Source of the DNA: Roseofilum casamattae BLCC-M143
GTDB lineage: Bacteria; Cyanobacteriota; Cyanobacteriia; Cyanobacteriales; Desertifilaceae
NCBI RefSeq assembly: GCF_030068455.1
Contig: NZ_JAQOSQ010000018.1
Location: 19,690-83,689 of the forward strand
DNA length: 64,000 nt
Direction: 5' to 3'
Position 1 is the first letter of the stretch, and every line of letters starts with the position of its first letter. Of the stretch, positions 34,235-43,092 are shown piece by piece. The position numbers and the translations under genes are program-made. A model generated the notes under the pieces. It ran no database searches and had not been told where the DNA came from. It was given only the letters and a program-made list of their open reading frames with translations.

Positions 34235-35482
34235 ATGCTCCCCATCACTGAAGCTGAAACCCTGATTCTGCAAAATATTCAACCGCTTAATCCCAACATA
34301 GACTCCCAACTGGTGAACCTCACCGAAGCGAGAGGACGAGTGTTGGCGACTCCCATTACCAGTGCTCTCGATTTTCCTCATTGGGATAACTCAGCCATGG
34401 ATGGTTATGCCGTTCGTTATTTGGACGTGCGCGAAAGTTCTGCCGATCGACCAACGCTTCTCGAGGTTATTGGCGAAGTTCCGGCAGGTGCTCCTCCCCA
34501 GCTTATCCTCAAATCGGGACAAGCCGCGCGCATCTTTACCGGAGCCATTATTCCCGAGGGAGCGGATACGGTAATTATGCAGGAAAATACGGAACGCCGA
34601 GGAGACAATGTTGCTATTCTGGCGGCGTCGCAGTCGGGAGAGTTTGTCCGCAAGCGAGGTAGCTTTTATCGAGCGGGGAATCCTTTACTGCCGGCAGGAA
34701 CTCCGATTAATATGGCAGAAATCGCGATTCTGGCGGCGGCACAATGCACGGACATTGAAGTCTATCGCCGTCCCCGAGTTGGGATTTTTGCCACGGGAAA
34801 CGAGCTGGTTTCGCCGGAACAGCCTTTAAAACCGGGTCAAATCGTGGACTCGAACCAGTACGCTCTAGCGGCGGGAGTGGCGCAACTGGGTGGAATTCCT
34901 CACTGTTTTGGTATTATTCCCGACGATCCGGAGTCTACCGAAAAGGCGATCGCCGCTGCATTACCCATGGTGGATATTATGATTTCCTCTGGGGGCGTTT
35001 CTGTCGGCGATTACGATTATATCGATCGCATTCTCCGCAATTTGGGCGCAACCTTGCACGTGACGAAAATTGCGATTAAACCGGGAAAACCCCTCACCTT
35101 CGCCACATTCCCGAAAACTCTAAATTCCGGCTGTTTGCACTATTTTGGTTTGCCCGGAAATCCGGTTTCTGCTTTGGTTTGCTTTTATCGCTTCGTACAA
35201 CCAGCGCTGAGAAAGTTGGCGGGATACGCGCCGCAGTGGAAGCCGAAGATGATGTTAGCACGGACTTGTTGTTTGTTGCGATCGCAAGGGAAACGGGAAA
35301 CCTATCTCTGGGGACAGTTAAACTATTCTCCTCAAGGCACTGAGTTCGATCTCGCTCCCGGATTGCATAATTCGGCTAATTTAATTAATCTCGCCGGAAC
35401 CACTGGCTTTGCTATTCTTCCCGTCGGTACTACCCAAATCAACCCAGGAGAAGGGGTACGAGTCATGAGTATTTATAGTTGA
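34235..35482 (+). CDS. moeA: Molybdopterin molybdenumtransferase MoeA
   Basis: A 415-residue enzyme that inserts molybdate into adenylylated molybdopterin in the last step of molybdenum cofactor synthesis. Typical MoeA motifs are present in order: FPHWDNSAMDGYAVR (about residues 48-62), the IFTGAIIPEGADTVIMQE segment, VGIFATGNELV, SSGGVSVGDYDYI and the PGNPVSALVCFYRFVQPAL segment before domain IV. No other moa/moe genes are adjacent. Its last two codons and stop (TAT AGT TGA) lie in the terminal repeat of the MITE-like element at 35474, so an insertion probably reshaped the 3' end. Confidence 0.96.
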   Translation: MLPITEAETLILQNIQPLNPNIDSQLVNLTEARGRVLATPITSALDFPHWDNSAMDGYAVRYLDVRESSADRPTLLEVIGEVPAGAPPQLILKSGQAARIFTGAIIPEGADTVIMQENTERRGDNVAILAASQSGEFVRKRGSFYRAGNPLLPAGTPINMAEIAILAAAQCTDIEVYRRPRVGIFATGNELVSPEQPLKPGQIVDSNQYALAAGVAQLGGIPHCFGIIPDDPESTEKAIAAALPMVDIMISSGGVSVGDYDYIDRILRNLGATLHVTKIAIKPGKPLTFATFPKTLNSGCLHYFGLPGNPVSALVCFYRFVQPALRKLAGYAPQWKPKMMLARTCCLLRSQGKRETYLWGQLNYSPQGTEFDLAPGLHNSANLINLAGTTGFAILPVGTTQINPGEGVRVMSIYS

Positions 35483-35585
35483 TTGCAATAACCGTAAGAC
35501 ATAAAATTGCAAAATCAATGAGAACTGAGCGAAGCCGAAGTCCGACTGCGCTCAGTCCTCACATACTAACTTGTCTCATTCTCTA
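35474..35585. repeat. Third MITE-like element, inverted and shortened
   Basis: Read in reverse this matches the two elements at 24031-24328: it opens with TATAGTTGATT, continues with AAGACATAAAATT and ACTGAGCGAAGCCGAAGT, and ends with CCTCACATACTAACTTGTCTCA. The central loop of the hairpin is deleted, leaving a compact stem. It fills the gap between convergent genes and supplies the stop codon of moeA (35480-35482) and the last codons and stop of the Uma2 gene (35566-35568). Confidence 0.75.
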
Positions 35586-36228
35586 AAATTTGTCGAATTC
35601 TCTGCCGAAATAACCGTACCGCAGAACGCTGTCCGATGTCTTTACTTTGAGCTAGAAAACGAGGAACTTCATCCACCGGTAAAAACGGAAATGCCAGACT
35701 TTTATCGACGGCTTGATATTCTCCATCGACTAATCGATACACTTGTAAGGTGTCCCGAGCATATCGCCACAGTTCGGGAACTCCCAACCCGGCGTATAGA
35801 GTAAACTTATTGAGAGATGAATTCGTGTAATCCGACTCGATCGCTAAATCCGGAGGCGGATCGTCGGGGAGTTGAATGGCTTTACTTCTGACTAAGCTCT
35901 CATTCTGAATATAAAAACAACTATCGGGTTCAACCGCGCGAGCTACATCTTCTCGCTTCAAGGTCAATGCACCAAGCTTCATCACTTCTATTTCTAACTC
36001 ATCTGCGATCGCTTCAACAAAGCTTTCGAGCATTCCTTTGGCTCGTTCGTGCTCTGATAATGGCATCCTAATTTCTAATACTCTTTCATGATAAGCAATT
36101 CTCCAAGCGCGATCGTCTCCAACTTCAGCGAGTAAGGTCGTAAAGGTTAACCAACTCACTCCATTTAAGATGATTCGGTTGCCTGGAGAAACTTGTGGTT
36201 CTGTCGGAGAAGATAATGCGGTTACCAT
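35566..36228 (-). CDS. Uma2 family endonuclease
   Basis: A 220-residue protein of the Uma2 (DUF820) family from the ATG at 36228, which has GAGGAG seven bases upstream; a TTG at 36243 is a weaker alternative. It contains MVTALSSPTEPQVSPGN, ISYHERVLEIRMPLSEHE-like sequence (here AYHERVLEIRMPLSEHE), the acidic PDSCFYIQNE, and PPPDLAIESDYTNSSLNK followed by YAGLGVPELWRY, all typical of the family's PD-(D/E)XK core. There is no coiled-coil tail, unlike the Uma2 protein at 32491. The last residues (ETS) and the stop codon come from the MITE-like repeat. The target is unknown. Confidence 0.92.
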   Translation of the reverse strand: MVTALSSPTEPQVSPGNRIILNGVSWLTFTTLLAEVGDDRAWRIAYHERVLEIRMPLSEHERAKGMLESFVEAIADELEIEVMKLGALTLKREDVARAVEPDSCFYIQNESLVRSKAIQLPDDPPPDLAIESDYTNSSLNKFTLYAGLGVPELWRYARDTLQVYRLVDGEYQAVDKSLAFPFLPVDEVPRFLAQSKDIGQRSAVRLFRQRIRQILENETS

Positions 36229-36320
36229 GCGATCGCTCCTCAATCACTGTATCGATTATAAATGTACCGGGGTTTCTCGACTCGAGTTAGGAGCGAGAAC
36301 CCCAGTTTGTGCGATCGCAA

Positions 36321-37712
36321 TTAACTGTTCGCAATTCCTTCCGTGCGAGCCGCTTGCTGGACGGCAGCGCTGACGGCAGAAGCGACGCGCGGATCGAAGA
36401 CGGAGGGTACGATGCGATCGCGACTCAGTTCGTTGGGACTGACCAAAGAAGCGATGGCTGCAGCGGCTTCCAAACACATTTTCGTCGTAATTTTGTTCGC
36501 GCGACAGTCGAGAGCGCCTCGGAAGACTCCAGGAAATGCGAGCACGTTATTAATCTGGTTTGGATAGTCGCTGCGTCCGGTGGCCATCACCGCAACTTTG
36601 TCCGCTACCAGTTCCGGTTGGATCTCCGGAATGGGGTTAGCCATAGCAAAAATAATCGGATCGTCAGCCATGGTATCTACCATTTCCGGGGTGAGGACTC
36701 CCGGAGCGCTAACGCCAATGAAAATATCGGTCTCGTGCATGGCGTCAGCCAGAGTTCCGCTTTCGCTGACAGCGAATTCTTGCTTGGAGGCATTAAGATT
36801 AGTGCGATCGCTCGAAATAATTCCTTTCGAGTCGCACATTAGAATCGTTTTCGCACCCGCCTCGCGCAACAAATGGGCGATCGCAACTCCCGCAGCCCCC
36901 GCCCCATTGATAACGATACGCGCGTCTTCCAGGCTCTTCTGTACCAGTTTCAGAGCATTATACAGCGCCGCTTGCGTCACGATCGCCGTTCCGTTTTGGT
37001 CGTCGTGGAAAATCGGAATATCCAGCTCTTCCGAAAGGCGGCGTTCGATTTCAAAGCAACGGGGGGCGCTAATATCTTCTAAGTTTACCCCACCAAAAAC
37101 CGGAGCGATGCGCTTCACCGTTTCGATAATTTCTTCCGTATCTTGCGTCGTCAGACAGACGGGAAACGCATCGAGTCCGCCAAAATCTTTAAACAGCATG
37201 GCTTTCCCTTCCATCACCGGGAGCGCTCCCAGGGGACCGAGATTGCCCAACCCGAGGACGGCGCTGCCATCGGTAACGATCGCGATCGTGTTACTTTTAA
37301 TCGTCAGGGAAAAGGCTTTTTCCGGATCGGCTGCGATCGCCTTGCAAACTCTGCCCACTCCTGGAGTATAAGCCATGGCTAAGTCCGATTGTCCGTGAAT
37401 CGGGACTTTACTATTGACGCTAATTTTGCCTCCTTTATGCAAGTCAAACGTGCGATCGGAAACTTCCAGTACCTTAATTTCCGGTAAGGCTTTAATCGCC
37501 TGCACGATTTTCTCGGCTTGTTCCGTCGAGCCAGCATCAACGGTAATGTCGCGCAGGGTCAGGTCTAGGGTGCGCTCGAGCAGAGTAATTTCTCCCAAAC
37601 TTCCGCCCATATCGGCGATCGCCCCAGTTACGGTGGCTAGGGTTCCCGCACGGTTGGGAAGTTGCACGCGAATTTCAACGCTGAAACTGGAGCTGGGGTT
37701 GAGTTGGGTCAT
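36321..37712 (-). CDS. NAD(P)-dependent malic enzyme with N-terminal ACT domain
   Basis: About 463 residues from the ATG at 37712 (MTQLNPSSSFSVEIRVQLP), chosen because related cyanobacterial enzymes begin here; a frame from 37742 adds ten residues. Residues 1-80 form an ACT domain (LPNRAGTLATVTGAIADMG), normally an amino-acid or effector-binding regulator. The enzyme follows: VPIHGQSDLAMAYTPGVG, the Lys-containing KSNTIAIVTDGSAVLGLG, the metal-binding PIFHDDQNGTAIV and the NAD-binding VINGAGAAGVAIAHLL. It oxidatively decarboxylates malate to pyruvate, giving CO2 and NAD(P)H. It is transcribed alone, divergent from the PEP-CTERM gene. Confidence 0.94.
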   Translation of the reverse strand: MTQLNPSSSFSVEIRVQLPNRAGTLATVTGAIADMGGSLGEITLLERTLDLTLRDITVDAGSTEQAEKIVQAIKALPEIKVLEVSDRTFDLHKGGKISVNSKVPIHGQSDLAMAYTPGVGRVCKAIAADPEKAFSLTIKSNTIAIVTDGSAVLGLGNLGPLGALPVMEGKAMLFKDFGGLDAFPVCLTTQDTEEIIETVKRIAPVFGGVNLEDISAPRCFEIERRLSEELDIPIFHDDQNGTAIVTQAALYNALKLVQKSLEDARIVINGAGAAGVAIAHLLREAGAKTILMCDSKGIISSDRTNLNASKQEFAVSESGTLADAMHETDIFIGVSAPGVLTPEMVDTMADDPIIFAMANPIPEIQPELVADKVAVMATGRSDYPNQINNVLAFPGVFRGALDCRANKITTKMCLEAAAAIASLVSPNELSRDRIVPSVFDPRVASAVSAAVQQAARTEGIANS

Positions 37713-37742
37713 AAATTTACGGTATATATCGGCGATCGTCAT

Positions 37743-38129
37743 TCAGGATACCGCATCGATCGCAGCTTAAATCGAGGTCGGTAAAAAAATTTGGCGATCG
37801 CCATTTCCGGAAAATCATCCCCCTGAGGTGGTGGATTCCCCTAAACCAGACAGATTGTTCTGCAAAAAACTCTTAAAGAAGACGAGATAGTATCCGTAGT
37901 TACAGCTTTTCACTCAAAACCACTTAGATTTCCCGGACTTAACTTTAAATTAAAGTTCCGAGGCCCTACCGATGTGACGGCCGGAAAATTGGCATAGGAT
38001 TGAAAACACAGGGAACAAAGCACCAAGAAGAAAGCGCTTCATTCCGGTCTAGAGATTCGGCAGAGCGTAATAGACAGTATCTACAAAACAAAAAAGTAAC
38101 GTAGAACGCACAACCAAGGAGCATATATC
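37743..38129. promoter_or_regulatory. Long leader and promoter region of the PEP-CTERM gene
   Basis: About 390 bases without a gene separate two divergent genes. A near-palindrome AACTTTAAATTAAAGTT lies at 37941-37957, followed by GAGGCCCTACCGATGTGACG, a GC-richer block that could fold in RNA. A ribosome site AAGGAG lies at 38115-38120, nine bases before the GTG start at 38130. The length suggests a regulated 5' leader, but I could not match it to a known riboswitch. Confidence 0.4.
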
Positions 38130-39101
38130 GTGAAATTCAATTCTCTACAAACATTTATCGGCACCGCTGCTACCGCTGCTTGCCTGCTCGGCATGACCGG
38201 AATTGCTCAAGCTGAACCCCTTATTGAGAGTGAGGGCTGGAACTATGCTCGCGACTACTCCTTTGACGGAACGGGCGGTTATTCCTGGCGCACCGATCCC
38301 GAAACAGGAGCAAGATACAAAACATCAGCCTATGAAATCTACGGTTTAGCTATCCATCAAGAAGGAGAGACCGTTACTGTTGGTATTAATGCCAACATGG
38401 GTATTGATGGAAACTATTTTGGTGGCGCCGCAGATAACAATGTGGGTTGGGGCGACTTCATGTTTAACGCTGGTGGCGAAAACTATGCCGTTCACTTTTC
38501 CCAGGACAATGATTCGTTTGGGCGAGGTAACCGGGATAGCGCTCTCGATGACCTCGCTCCCAGACATACTCTCGGTTTGTACAAAGACATTACCACTAAA
38601 GATGTGTCTGCACTCAACTCCGGTTGGAGCAGCTTGCAAAGCCATTATAACAGCACCAAAAATCGGTCGGTCAATGTGGCGGAGCGCAATGCAGGGATTA
38701 AGTCGTTTGGAGATCTCGAAGGCAGCGAGATGGATTTTTACACTCAAAGACGCAGTTCTGGGAATGCCATTGCGTCTGGAACTAAAGTCGAGAACGATAA
38801 CTTCCAACTGCTGACTGGAACCCAACTGAGTGGTTTAGGACTCGATTTTGGTAATGCGTTTGATGTTGCTAACCACCGGTTAGGAACCCATACCTTTGGC
38901 TTTAGCTTTACGAGAACGCCGGAAATGTTGGGTGATTTTGTCGCCCATCTGTTCGCCGAATGTATTAATGATGGCGCTGCCATTGTCGGGAAATTTGAAG
39001 AAGTTGTTGCTGAAGTTTCCGTTCCCGAACCCGGTGCGATCGGCGGTTTAGCTGTCCTCGGCTTAATGGTTGCGGGTAGCAAACTCCGCAAGCGCGGTTA
39101 A
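38130..39101 (+). CDS. PEP-CTERM sorted surface protein (XDD3-like)
   Basis: A 323-residue exported protein starting at GTG, with AAGGAG upstream. The N-terminal signal peptide ends at GMTGIAQAEP. The middle has GINANMGIDGNYFGGAADN and VGWGDFMFNAGGENYAV, which resemble the XDD3 type of exosortase-dependent surface proteins; I am not certain of that subfamily. The C-terminus has the full sorting signal: VPEPGAIGGLAVLGLMV as motif plus membrane helix, then the basic tail SKLRKRG. It should be exported, cleaved at the PEP motif by a cyanoexosortase and attached to or released at the cell surface. Its stop is four bases from that of a convergent gene. Confidence 0.88.
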   Translation: MKFNSLQTFIGTAATAACLLGMTGIAQAEPLIESEGWNYARDYSFDGTGGYSWRTDPETGARYKTSAYEIYGLAIHQEGETVTVGINANMGIDGNYFGGAADNNVGWGDFMFNAGGENYAVHFSQDNDSFGRGNRDSALDDLAPRHTLGLYKDITTKDVSALNSGWSSLQSHYNSTKNRSVNVAERNAGIKSFGDLEGSEMDFYTQRRSSGNAIASGTKVENDNFQLLTGTQLSGLGLDFGNAFDVANHRLGTHTFGFSFTRTPEMLGDFVAHLFAECINDGAAIVGKFEEVVAEVSVPEPGAIGGLAVLGLMVAGSKLRKRG

Positions 39102-39105
39102 TCCA

Positions 39106-40797
39106 TCAAGAATTCTCCCGGTCTTTTAAGTCTTGCATCTGTTGCTCGAGTTGCTCAACTCGAGCAACTAAGTTATCTAATAACCCAACGAGACCGGAGA
39201 GAGCATCAGTGGTTGTTGGGGTAGAACTCGGAGGAGATGATACGGGAAGTTCGGGTTGCTCGGGTCGATCGCTGGCAGAAACAGCAAATTCAACCGCTTC
39301 AATTTCCGGCCGCTTGGCTTCCGCAGACGCTTGAGTTCCAACCATTAATCGAACGGCAGGGTCGCCGATAATGGCGTAACCCCGCGCGTCATTATTCGCC
39401 GTCCATAAATAAGAAAGTTGAGCATCATTGGGTTTGCGATTGGCTTTGATATACCACAGTTCTTTGGTTAATTCGGAGGAAATGGCGGCATATCGTTCGT
39501 TGAAGAATTCCAAAGCCGAACCAACGGGATGACCTTCGGTGAGACGTTGAATGGTGCTTTGAAAGGTATTAATCTGCTGTTTGCTACTGCCAAAGGAGTA
39601 TCCCCAAGCGCGGTCTACGTGACCGATCGCAGCTAGGGCGCCGCCTTTGGGATGGCTGAGGAGACGTTGGGGCAGACGGGCCATGAAGTCGTGGGGGGCG
39701 ATCGCTTTCCAGTCGTTGCGCCGATGGCCGAACTGGTCCATTTGTGGCGTTCCCGCACCATAGCAGGCAAAGTGGAAGGAAATCAATCCAAACAGGCGAT
39801 CGCGATCGCTAATATCATCGGCCGACCAATAAAAGTCTTCCGGAATAGGTTCTTGAAATTGCGGTCCCGGCCAGTCTTGGCATAATAGCGCGCCTTGATG
39901 GGGCAACTGTCGGGAGTCGTCATTAGGAAAGCCCATACCATGACTGGCGGTGAACAGAAATGCGGGGGTATTTTCCCCTCCTAAAAGTTGACTGAGTTGA
40001 GATTTTGTTGCTTGTTCTTCTAAGTGAGTTTCGATCTGCCAATGGGAATTATTTTTCTGGAAAATTGAGTCGGTAGTGAGAAATTCGCTGAGAGGTTGGA
40101 TCGGATTCTTGCTGCTCAGTTGGGTGGAGCGATCGCCCGGGTTCGAGACTCCAAATAAGTCCGCACGACAAGGCAGAGCCAGTTGGGTGGTTTCTGCGGT
40201 TACCACGCTATGGGCATATTGGGCATAGTCAGCAGCCTTTGGAAAGTAAATCCGACCGACGGCATATTGCACGTCTAGTTGGTATTGCACTTCAAATGAA
40301 ATCTGTTGAAAGTCGCCGACAATTAATAAATAATAGGGGACTTTACGCGGATCGACCGGATCGAAAACATTGGCATCAAACCGACCGAGAAAATCATTGG
40401 CGCTTTCTCCCGGATAAATTTCGTATTCGTGAAAATATTCTCCAGCTTCGGCACGGCGATGCTCCATCAGTTCTTTGAGAGCATCTTTAATTTCCGGGTC
40501 GATTTGCGCCGGAAAAATAATTCCCCATCCCGTTTCGGAAATCTGTTTCGGATCGATGCCTTCAATTAAGGCAAAATCGCTCTCTTCTTTGTGCCGATCG
40601 CGATCGCTCAATGCCGAAAGATGAGTATCGGAGGTCGGAGCATTGGGAGCATACCCATCCACTCGGTCGGCGATAATTGAATTTTGGGCAAGCTCGGATA
40701 TTTGTTCTACCGTTTGCGGCTCGAATAAATATCCCCCCGTTGCTCCATTAACTCCATTGAAATAGAGAGTCTCAGTCGAATGATTTGCACCTGTCAT
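39106..40797 (-). CDS. Putative C25-like (clan CD) cysteine peptidase
   Basis: A 563-residue protein without a signal peptide. The central part resembles the gingipain/C25 fold: YYLLIVGDFQQISFEVQYQL, then FLFTASHGMGFPND with His286 and LISFHFACYGAGTPQMD with Cys345, which fit the clan CD His/Cys dyad. A further block is HPKGGALAAIGHVDRAWGY, with GYAIIGDPAVRLMVG near the end. Residues about 505-563 are a Pro/Ser/Thr-rich linker and a coiled coil (LLDNLVARVEQLEQQMQDL). Bacterial C25 relatives are often surface or regulatory proteases, but the lack of a signal peptide suggests a cytoplasmic role. It is convergent with the PEP-CTERM gene. Confidence 0.65.
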   Translation of the reverse strand: MTGANHSTETLYFNGVNGATGGYLFEPQTVEQISELAQNSIIADRVDGYAPNAPTSDTHLSALSDRDRHKEESDFALIEGIDPKQISETGWGIIFPAQIDPEIKDALKELMEHRRAEAGEYFHEYEIYPGESANDFLGRFDANVFDPVDPRKVPYYLLIVGDFQQISFEVQYQLDVQYAVGRIYFPKAADYAQYAHSVVTAETTQLALPCRADLFGVSNPGDRSTQLSSKNPIQPLSEFLTTDSIFQKNNSHWQIETHLEEQATKSQLSQLLGGENTPAFLFTASHGMGFPNDDSRQLPHQGALLCQDWPGPQFQEPIPEDFYWSADDISDRDRLFGLISFHFACYGAGTPQMDQFGHRRNDWKAIAPHDFMARLPQRLLSHPKGGALAAIGHVDRAWGYSFGSSKQQINTFQSTIQRLTEGHPVGSALEFFNERYAAISSELTKELWYIKANRKPNDAQLSYLWTANNDARGYAIIGDPAVRLMVGTQASAEAKRPEIEAVEFAVSASDRPEQPELPVSSPPSSTPTTTDALSGLVGLLDNLVARVEQLEQQMQDLKDRENS

Positions 40798-40827
40798 TTT
40801 TCTTAGAACCTAGATGTATTCCAGAAC

Positions 40828-41877
40828 TTAACTAACCTGAGACATCAGAATTTCCGATCGCTCTTCTAATTGAACCAGTTGCGCGATCGCGCCATCAATC
40901 AACCCAACCCCTTCCTCAACTGAATTAATCCGCGCTAACTGACCGCGCAACTCTCCCGCACCATAGAATTCTTTCGCATACCAGGTCATGTGTTTGCGGG
41001 CTTGGCGAATGCCGCGATCGCCTTTATATTCGTAGAGCGCCCGTAAATGTTCTTTCGCACATTCTAAGCGCTCGATCGCCGTCGGTGCGGGCAATTGTTC
41101 TCCCGTCTTCAGGAAATAGTCGATCTCGCCAACTAAAAACGGATAACCGAGAGTTCCGCGCGAACACATAACACCATCGGCTTTCGTTTCTTCCAAACAG
41201 CGCACGGCCGCTTCTACGGAAAAGATATCGCCATTAGCAATAACCGGAATCGAAAGGACTTCCTTCACCTTCGTAATCCATTCCCACCGTGCCGGCCCGT
41301 TATATCCCTGAGCGCGAGTCCGACCGTGCAACGTGAGCATTTTTGCTCCCGCATCTTCCATCCGGCGAGCAAAATCGAGGATATTAATCTCTTTATTCGA
41401 CCATCCAATCCGGGTTTTCACCGTCACCGGAATTTCCACTGCCTGGGTCACCTCCCGCACGATCGCCTCAGCCACCTCTGGCTCGCGCAGCAAGGACGAT
41501 CCGCCGCCATTTTTGGTAATTTTGTTCACCGGACAGCCCATGTTGATATCCACCGTATCCGCCCCTTCTGCCACCGCCATTTGTGCGGCTTCGGCCAGGA
41601 AGTCCGGACGACAGTCAAACAGTTGAATGCTTATCGGCCGCTCTTGCGGATCGACTTCCATAATTTTCGGCAACTCGCGGACGTAATGCAACCCGGTAGC
41701 ATTCACCATTTCCGTATACATCATGGAGGTGGGAGCATAGCGACGCACCAACCGCCGAAAGACTAAGTCCGTGACTCCAGAGAGGGGGGACTGTAAGACC
41801 CTGGAGTTGACTTCTACGGTGCCGATGTGCAGAGGGGTAGAGAGTCGTGCTTGCAGTTCTGGAGAGAGGGAAACCAT
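40828..41877 (-). CDS. tRNA-dihydrouridine synthase (DusB-like)
   Basis: A 349-residue flavoprotein from the ATG at 41877 (MVSLSPELQARL). A longer frame to 41943 would run through repetitive intergenic sequence and is rejected. It reduces specific uridines in tRNA to dihydrouridine using FMN and NADPH. Family motifs are present: VLQSPLSGVTDLVFRRLV, MGCPVNKITKNGGGSSLL with the catalytic Cys, VKTRIGW, LTLHGRTRAQGYNG, PVIANGDI and MCSRGTLGYPFL. The length is normal for the DusB/NifR3 type. It is transcribed alone. Confidence 0.94.
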   Translation of the reverse strand: MVSLSPELQARLSTPLHIGTVEVNSRVLQSPLSGVTDLVFRRLVRRYAPTSMMYTEMVNATGLHYVRELPKIMEVDPQERPISIQLFDCRPDFLAEAAQMAVAEGADTVDINMGCPVNKITKNGGGSSLLREPEVAEAIVREVTQAVEIPVTVKTRIGWSNKEINILDFARRMEDAGAKMLTLHGRTRAQGYNGPARWEWITKVKEVLSIPVIANGDIFSVEAAVRCLEETKADGVMCSRGTLGYPFLVGEIDYFLKTGEQLPAPTAIERLECAKEHLRALYEYKGDRGIRQARKHMTWYAKEFYGAGELRGQLARINSVEEGVGLIDGAIAQLVQLEERSEILMSQVS

Positions 41878-41927
41878 GATCGGTAATGAATAATGAACAA
41901 TTGATAATGAATAACGGGTAGTGAGGG

Positions 41928-41950
41928 GCGATCGCTTCTCCACGATACAA
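41928..41950. repeat. Direct repeat, left copy, flanking the nucleotidyltransferase gene
   Basis: A 23-bp sequence beginning GCGATCGCTTCTCC is repeated exactly at 42339-42361, on the other side of the small nucleotidyltransferase gene. Similarity continues imperfectly for about ten more bases. The pair brackets about 410 bases. Confidence 0.8.
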
Positions 41951-42015
41951 TCCAGTATAGAATAGGATGTAGAAAGATCGGTAACGTTCGGGCAAACTGG
42001 AGACTGGTGACTTTG

Positions 42016-42372
42016 ATGCCTTCCGAGCCTATCCGCACTGCAATTGACTTACCTATGGACAAAATTATCGAGTTTTGCGATCGCTGGCAAATTTGTGAGT
42101 TTTCTCTATTTGGTTCCGTGTTGCGCGACGACTTTCGCCCGGATAGCGATATTGATATTTTGGTCGATTTTTGCCCGGAAGCCAAGCGCGGATTAAGGGA
42201 AACACTGCAAATGCAAGATGAGCTGGAGAACCTCTTTAATCGTAAGGTAGATTTTATTCCCAGAGCTGCGATCGTCCGTAGTGAGAATTGGCTCAGACGT
42301 AAAAATATACTTGGATCGGTAAAAACAGTTTATGCCACGCGATCGCTTCTCCACGATACAACCCAAGTATAA
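42016..42372 (+). CDS. MNT-type nucleotidyltransferase (MntA-like), orphan
   Basis: A 118-residue protein from the ATG at 42016; a GTG at 42007 is possible. It has the minimal nucleotidyltransferase motif FGSVLRDDFRPDSDIDILVDF, with Gly-Ser and the two metal-binding Asp. Such proteins usually pair with a HEPN toxin (HepT), which MntA inactivates by AMPylation. No HEPN gene lies on either side. The last residues (RSLLHDTTQV) and the stop come from the right-hand 23-bp direct repeat, so the 3' end was altered by recombination, which may also have removed the partner. Confidence 0.82.
   Translation: MPSEPIRTAIDLPMDKIIEFCDRWQICEFSLFGSVLRDDFRPDSDIDILVDFCPEAKRGLRETLQMQDELENLFNRKVDFIPRAAIVRSENWLRRKNILGSVKTVYATRSLLHDTTQV
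42339..42361. repeat. Direct repeat, right copy
   Basis: An exact 23-bp copy of 41928-41950. It lies inside the 3' end of the nucleotidyltransferase gene and supplies its last codons. Confidence 0.8.
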
Positions 42373-42528
42373 GTCAGTTTTGGTGTTGAGTGCGATCGCG
42401 AAGCCACCTATCGCACCTGTCAGGAAAAAATCTTTCCCAACCCTCTAAAGGAAGAAACTCCCAAATCATTACGATACAGGAGTTTCAGTTGGAACAGTTG
42501 AAATTGAACTGGTCAAGACTTCAAAGGG

Positions 42529-43059
42529 TTACTCGGACTCGCGATTATCAATGATGACTTCATTCTTAATCTGATTTCCATCAGTTTCCATTATGAACTT
42601 CACCACGCCCTCAGACTTCACCACCGCGACAAGAGTGATCGCAAAGGCCAACACTATCCCAACCCAACGGGAATCATGACGCAATGGTGCGATCGCGATC
42701 CAAACGTTCCGCAGCAATTGAGTTACCCCAGTCGGCCGGGGAGTTGTGCGGCCTGAAATGCGATCGAACTCTGATGCGGTTACCAGGTTCACAACCTCAA
42801 TCTCAATCTTCCAATTTCCCAACCAATCCTGAGATTTCTGACGTTGGGCGATCGCAACCCAGCCGCCTTCAATCTCAAATGCAAAAAAGTCATCGCCGGC
42901 AACGGGAACGGGAACGGGAATTTCATTTTCTAAGTAACCATCCTCTTGGAGTAGATCCCGCTTTTTCCTAAAATCCAAGAAGGCTTTAGCGGGGAGGGAT
43001 TGAGAACGTAGGTCTGCCTCCTGGCTAAGACGGACATGATATTTTTTTGAAGCAAGCAC
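42529..43059 (-). CDS. Hypothetical membrane-anchored protein
   Basis: A 176-residue protein starting at GTG (GGAG eight bases upstream). Residues 1-105 are soluble (MLASKKYHVRLSQEADL, with a PVPVPVAGDDFFAFEIEGGW segment), then one membrane helix WVGIVLAFAITLVAVV and a short acidic tail. No domain is recognised. It lies in an accessory stretch next to an orphan antitoxin and an HTH gene, with no obvious operon partner. The 155 bases between it and the nucleotidyltransferase gene hold no recognised element. Confidence 0.6.
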   Translation of the reverse strand: MLASKKYHVRLSQEADLRSQSLPAKAFLDFRKKRDLLQEDGYLENEIPVPVPVAGDDFFAFEIEGGWVAIAQRQKSQDWLGNWKIEIEVVNLVTASEFDRISGRTTPRPTGVTQLLRNVWIAIAPLRHDSRWVGIVLAFAITLVAVVKSEGVVKFIMETDGNQIKNEVIIDNRESE

Positions 43060-43092
43060 AAGGTAGTCTCCTTACTATTTTTTTCGTTAGGA

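Noticed and set aside
36580..37371. Long open frame on the plus strand opposite the malic enzyme gene
   Set aside because: It is an antisense shadow: the minus-strand gene has clear enzyme motifs and the plus-strand translation is Ser- and Ala-rich with no recognisable domain.
37921..38030. Known riboswitch (for example cyclic di-GMP) before the PEP-CTERM gene
   Set aside because: Some words recall the motif, but the conserved core could not be laid out convincingly by eye.
41326..41766. Two overlapping frames opposite the dihydrouridine synthase gene
   Set aside because: Antisense shadows of a well-conserved enzyme.
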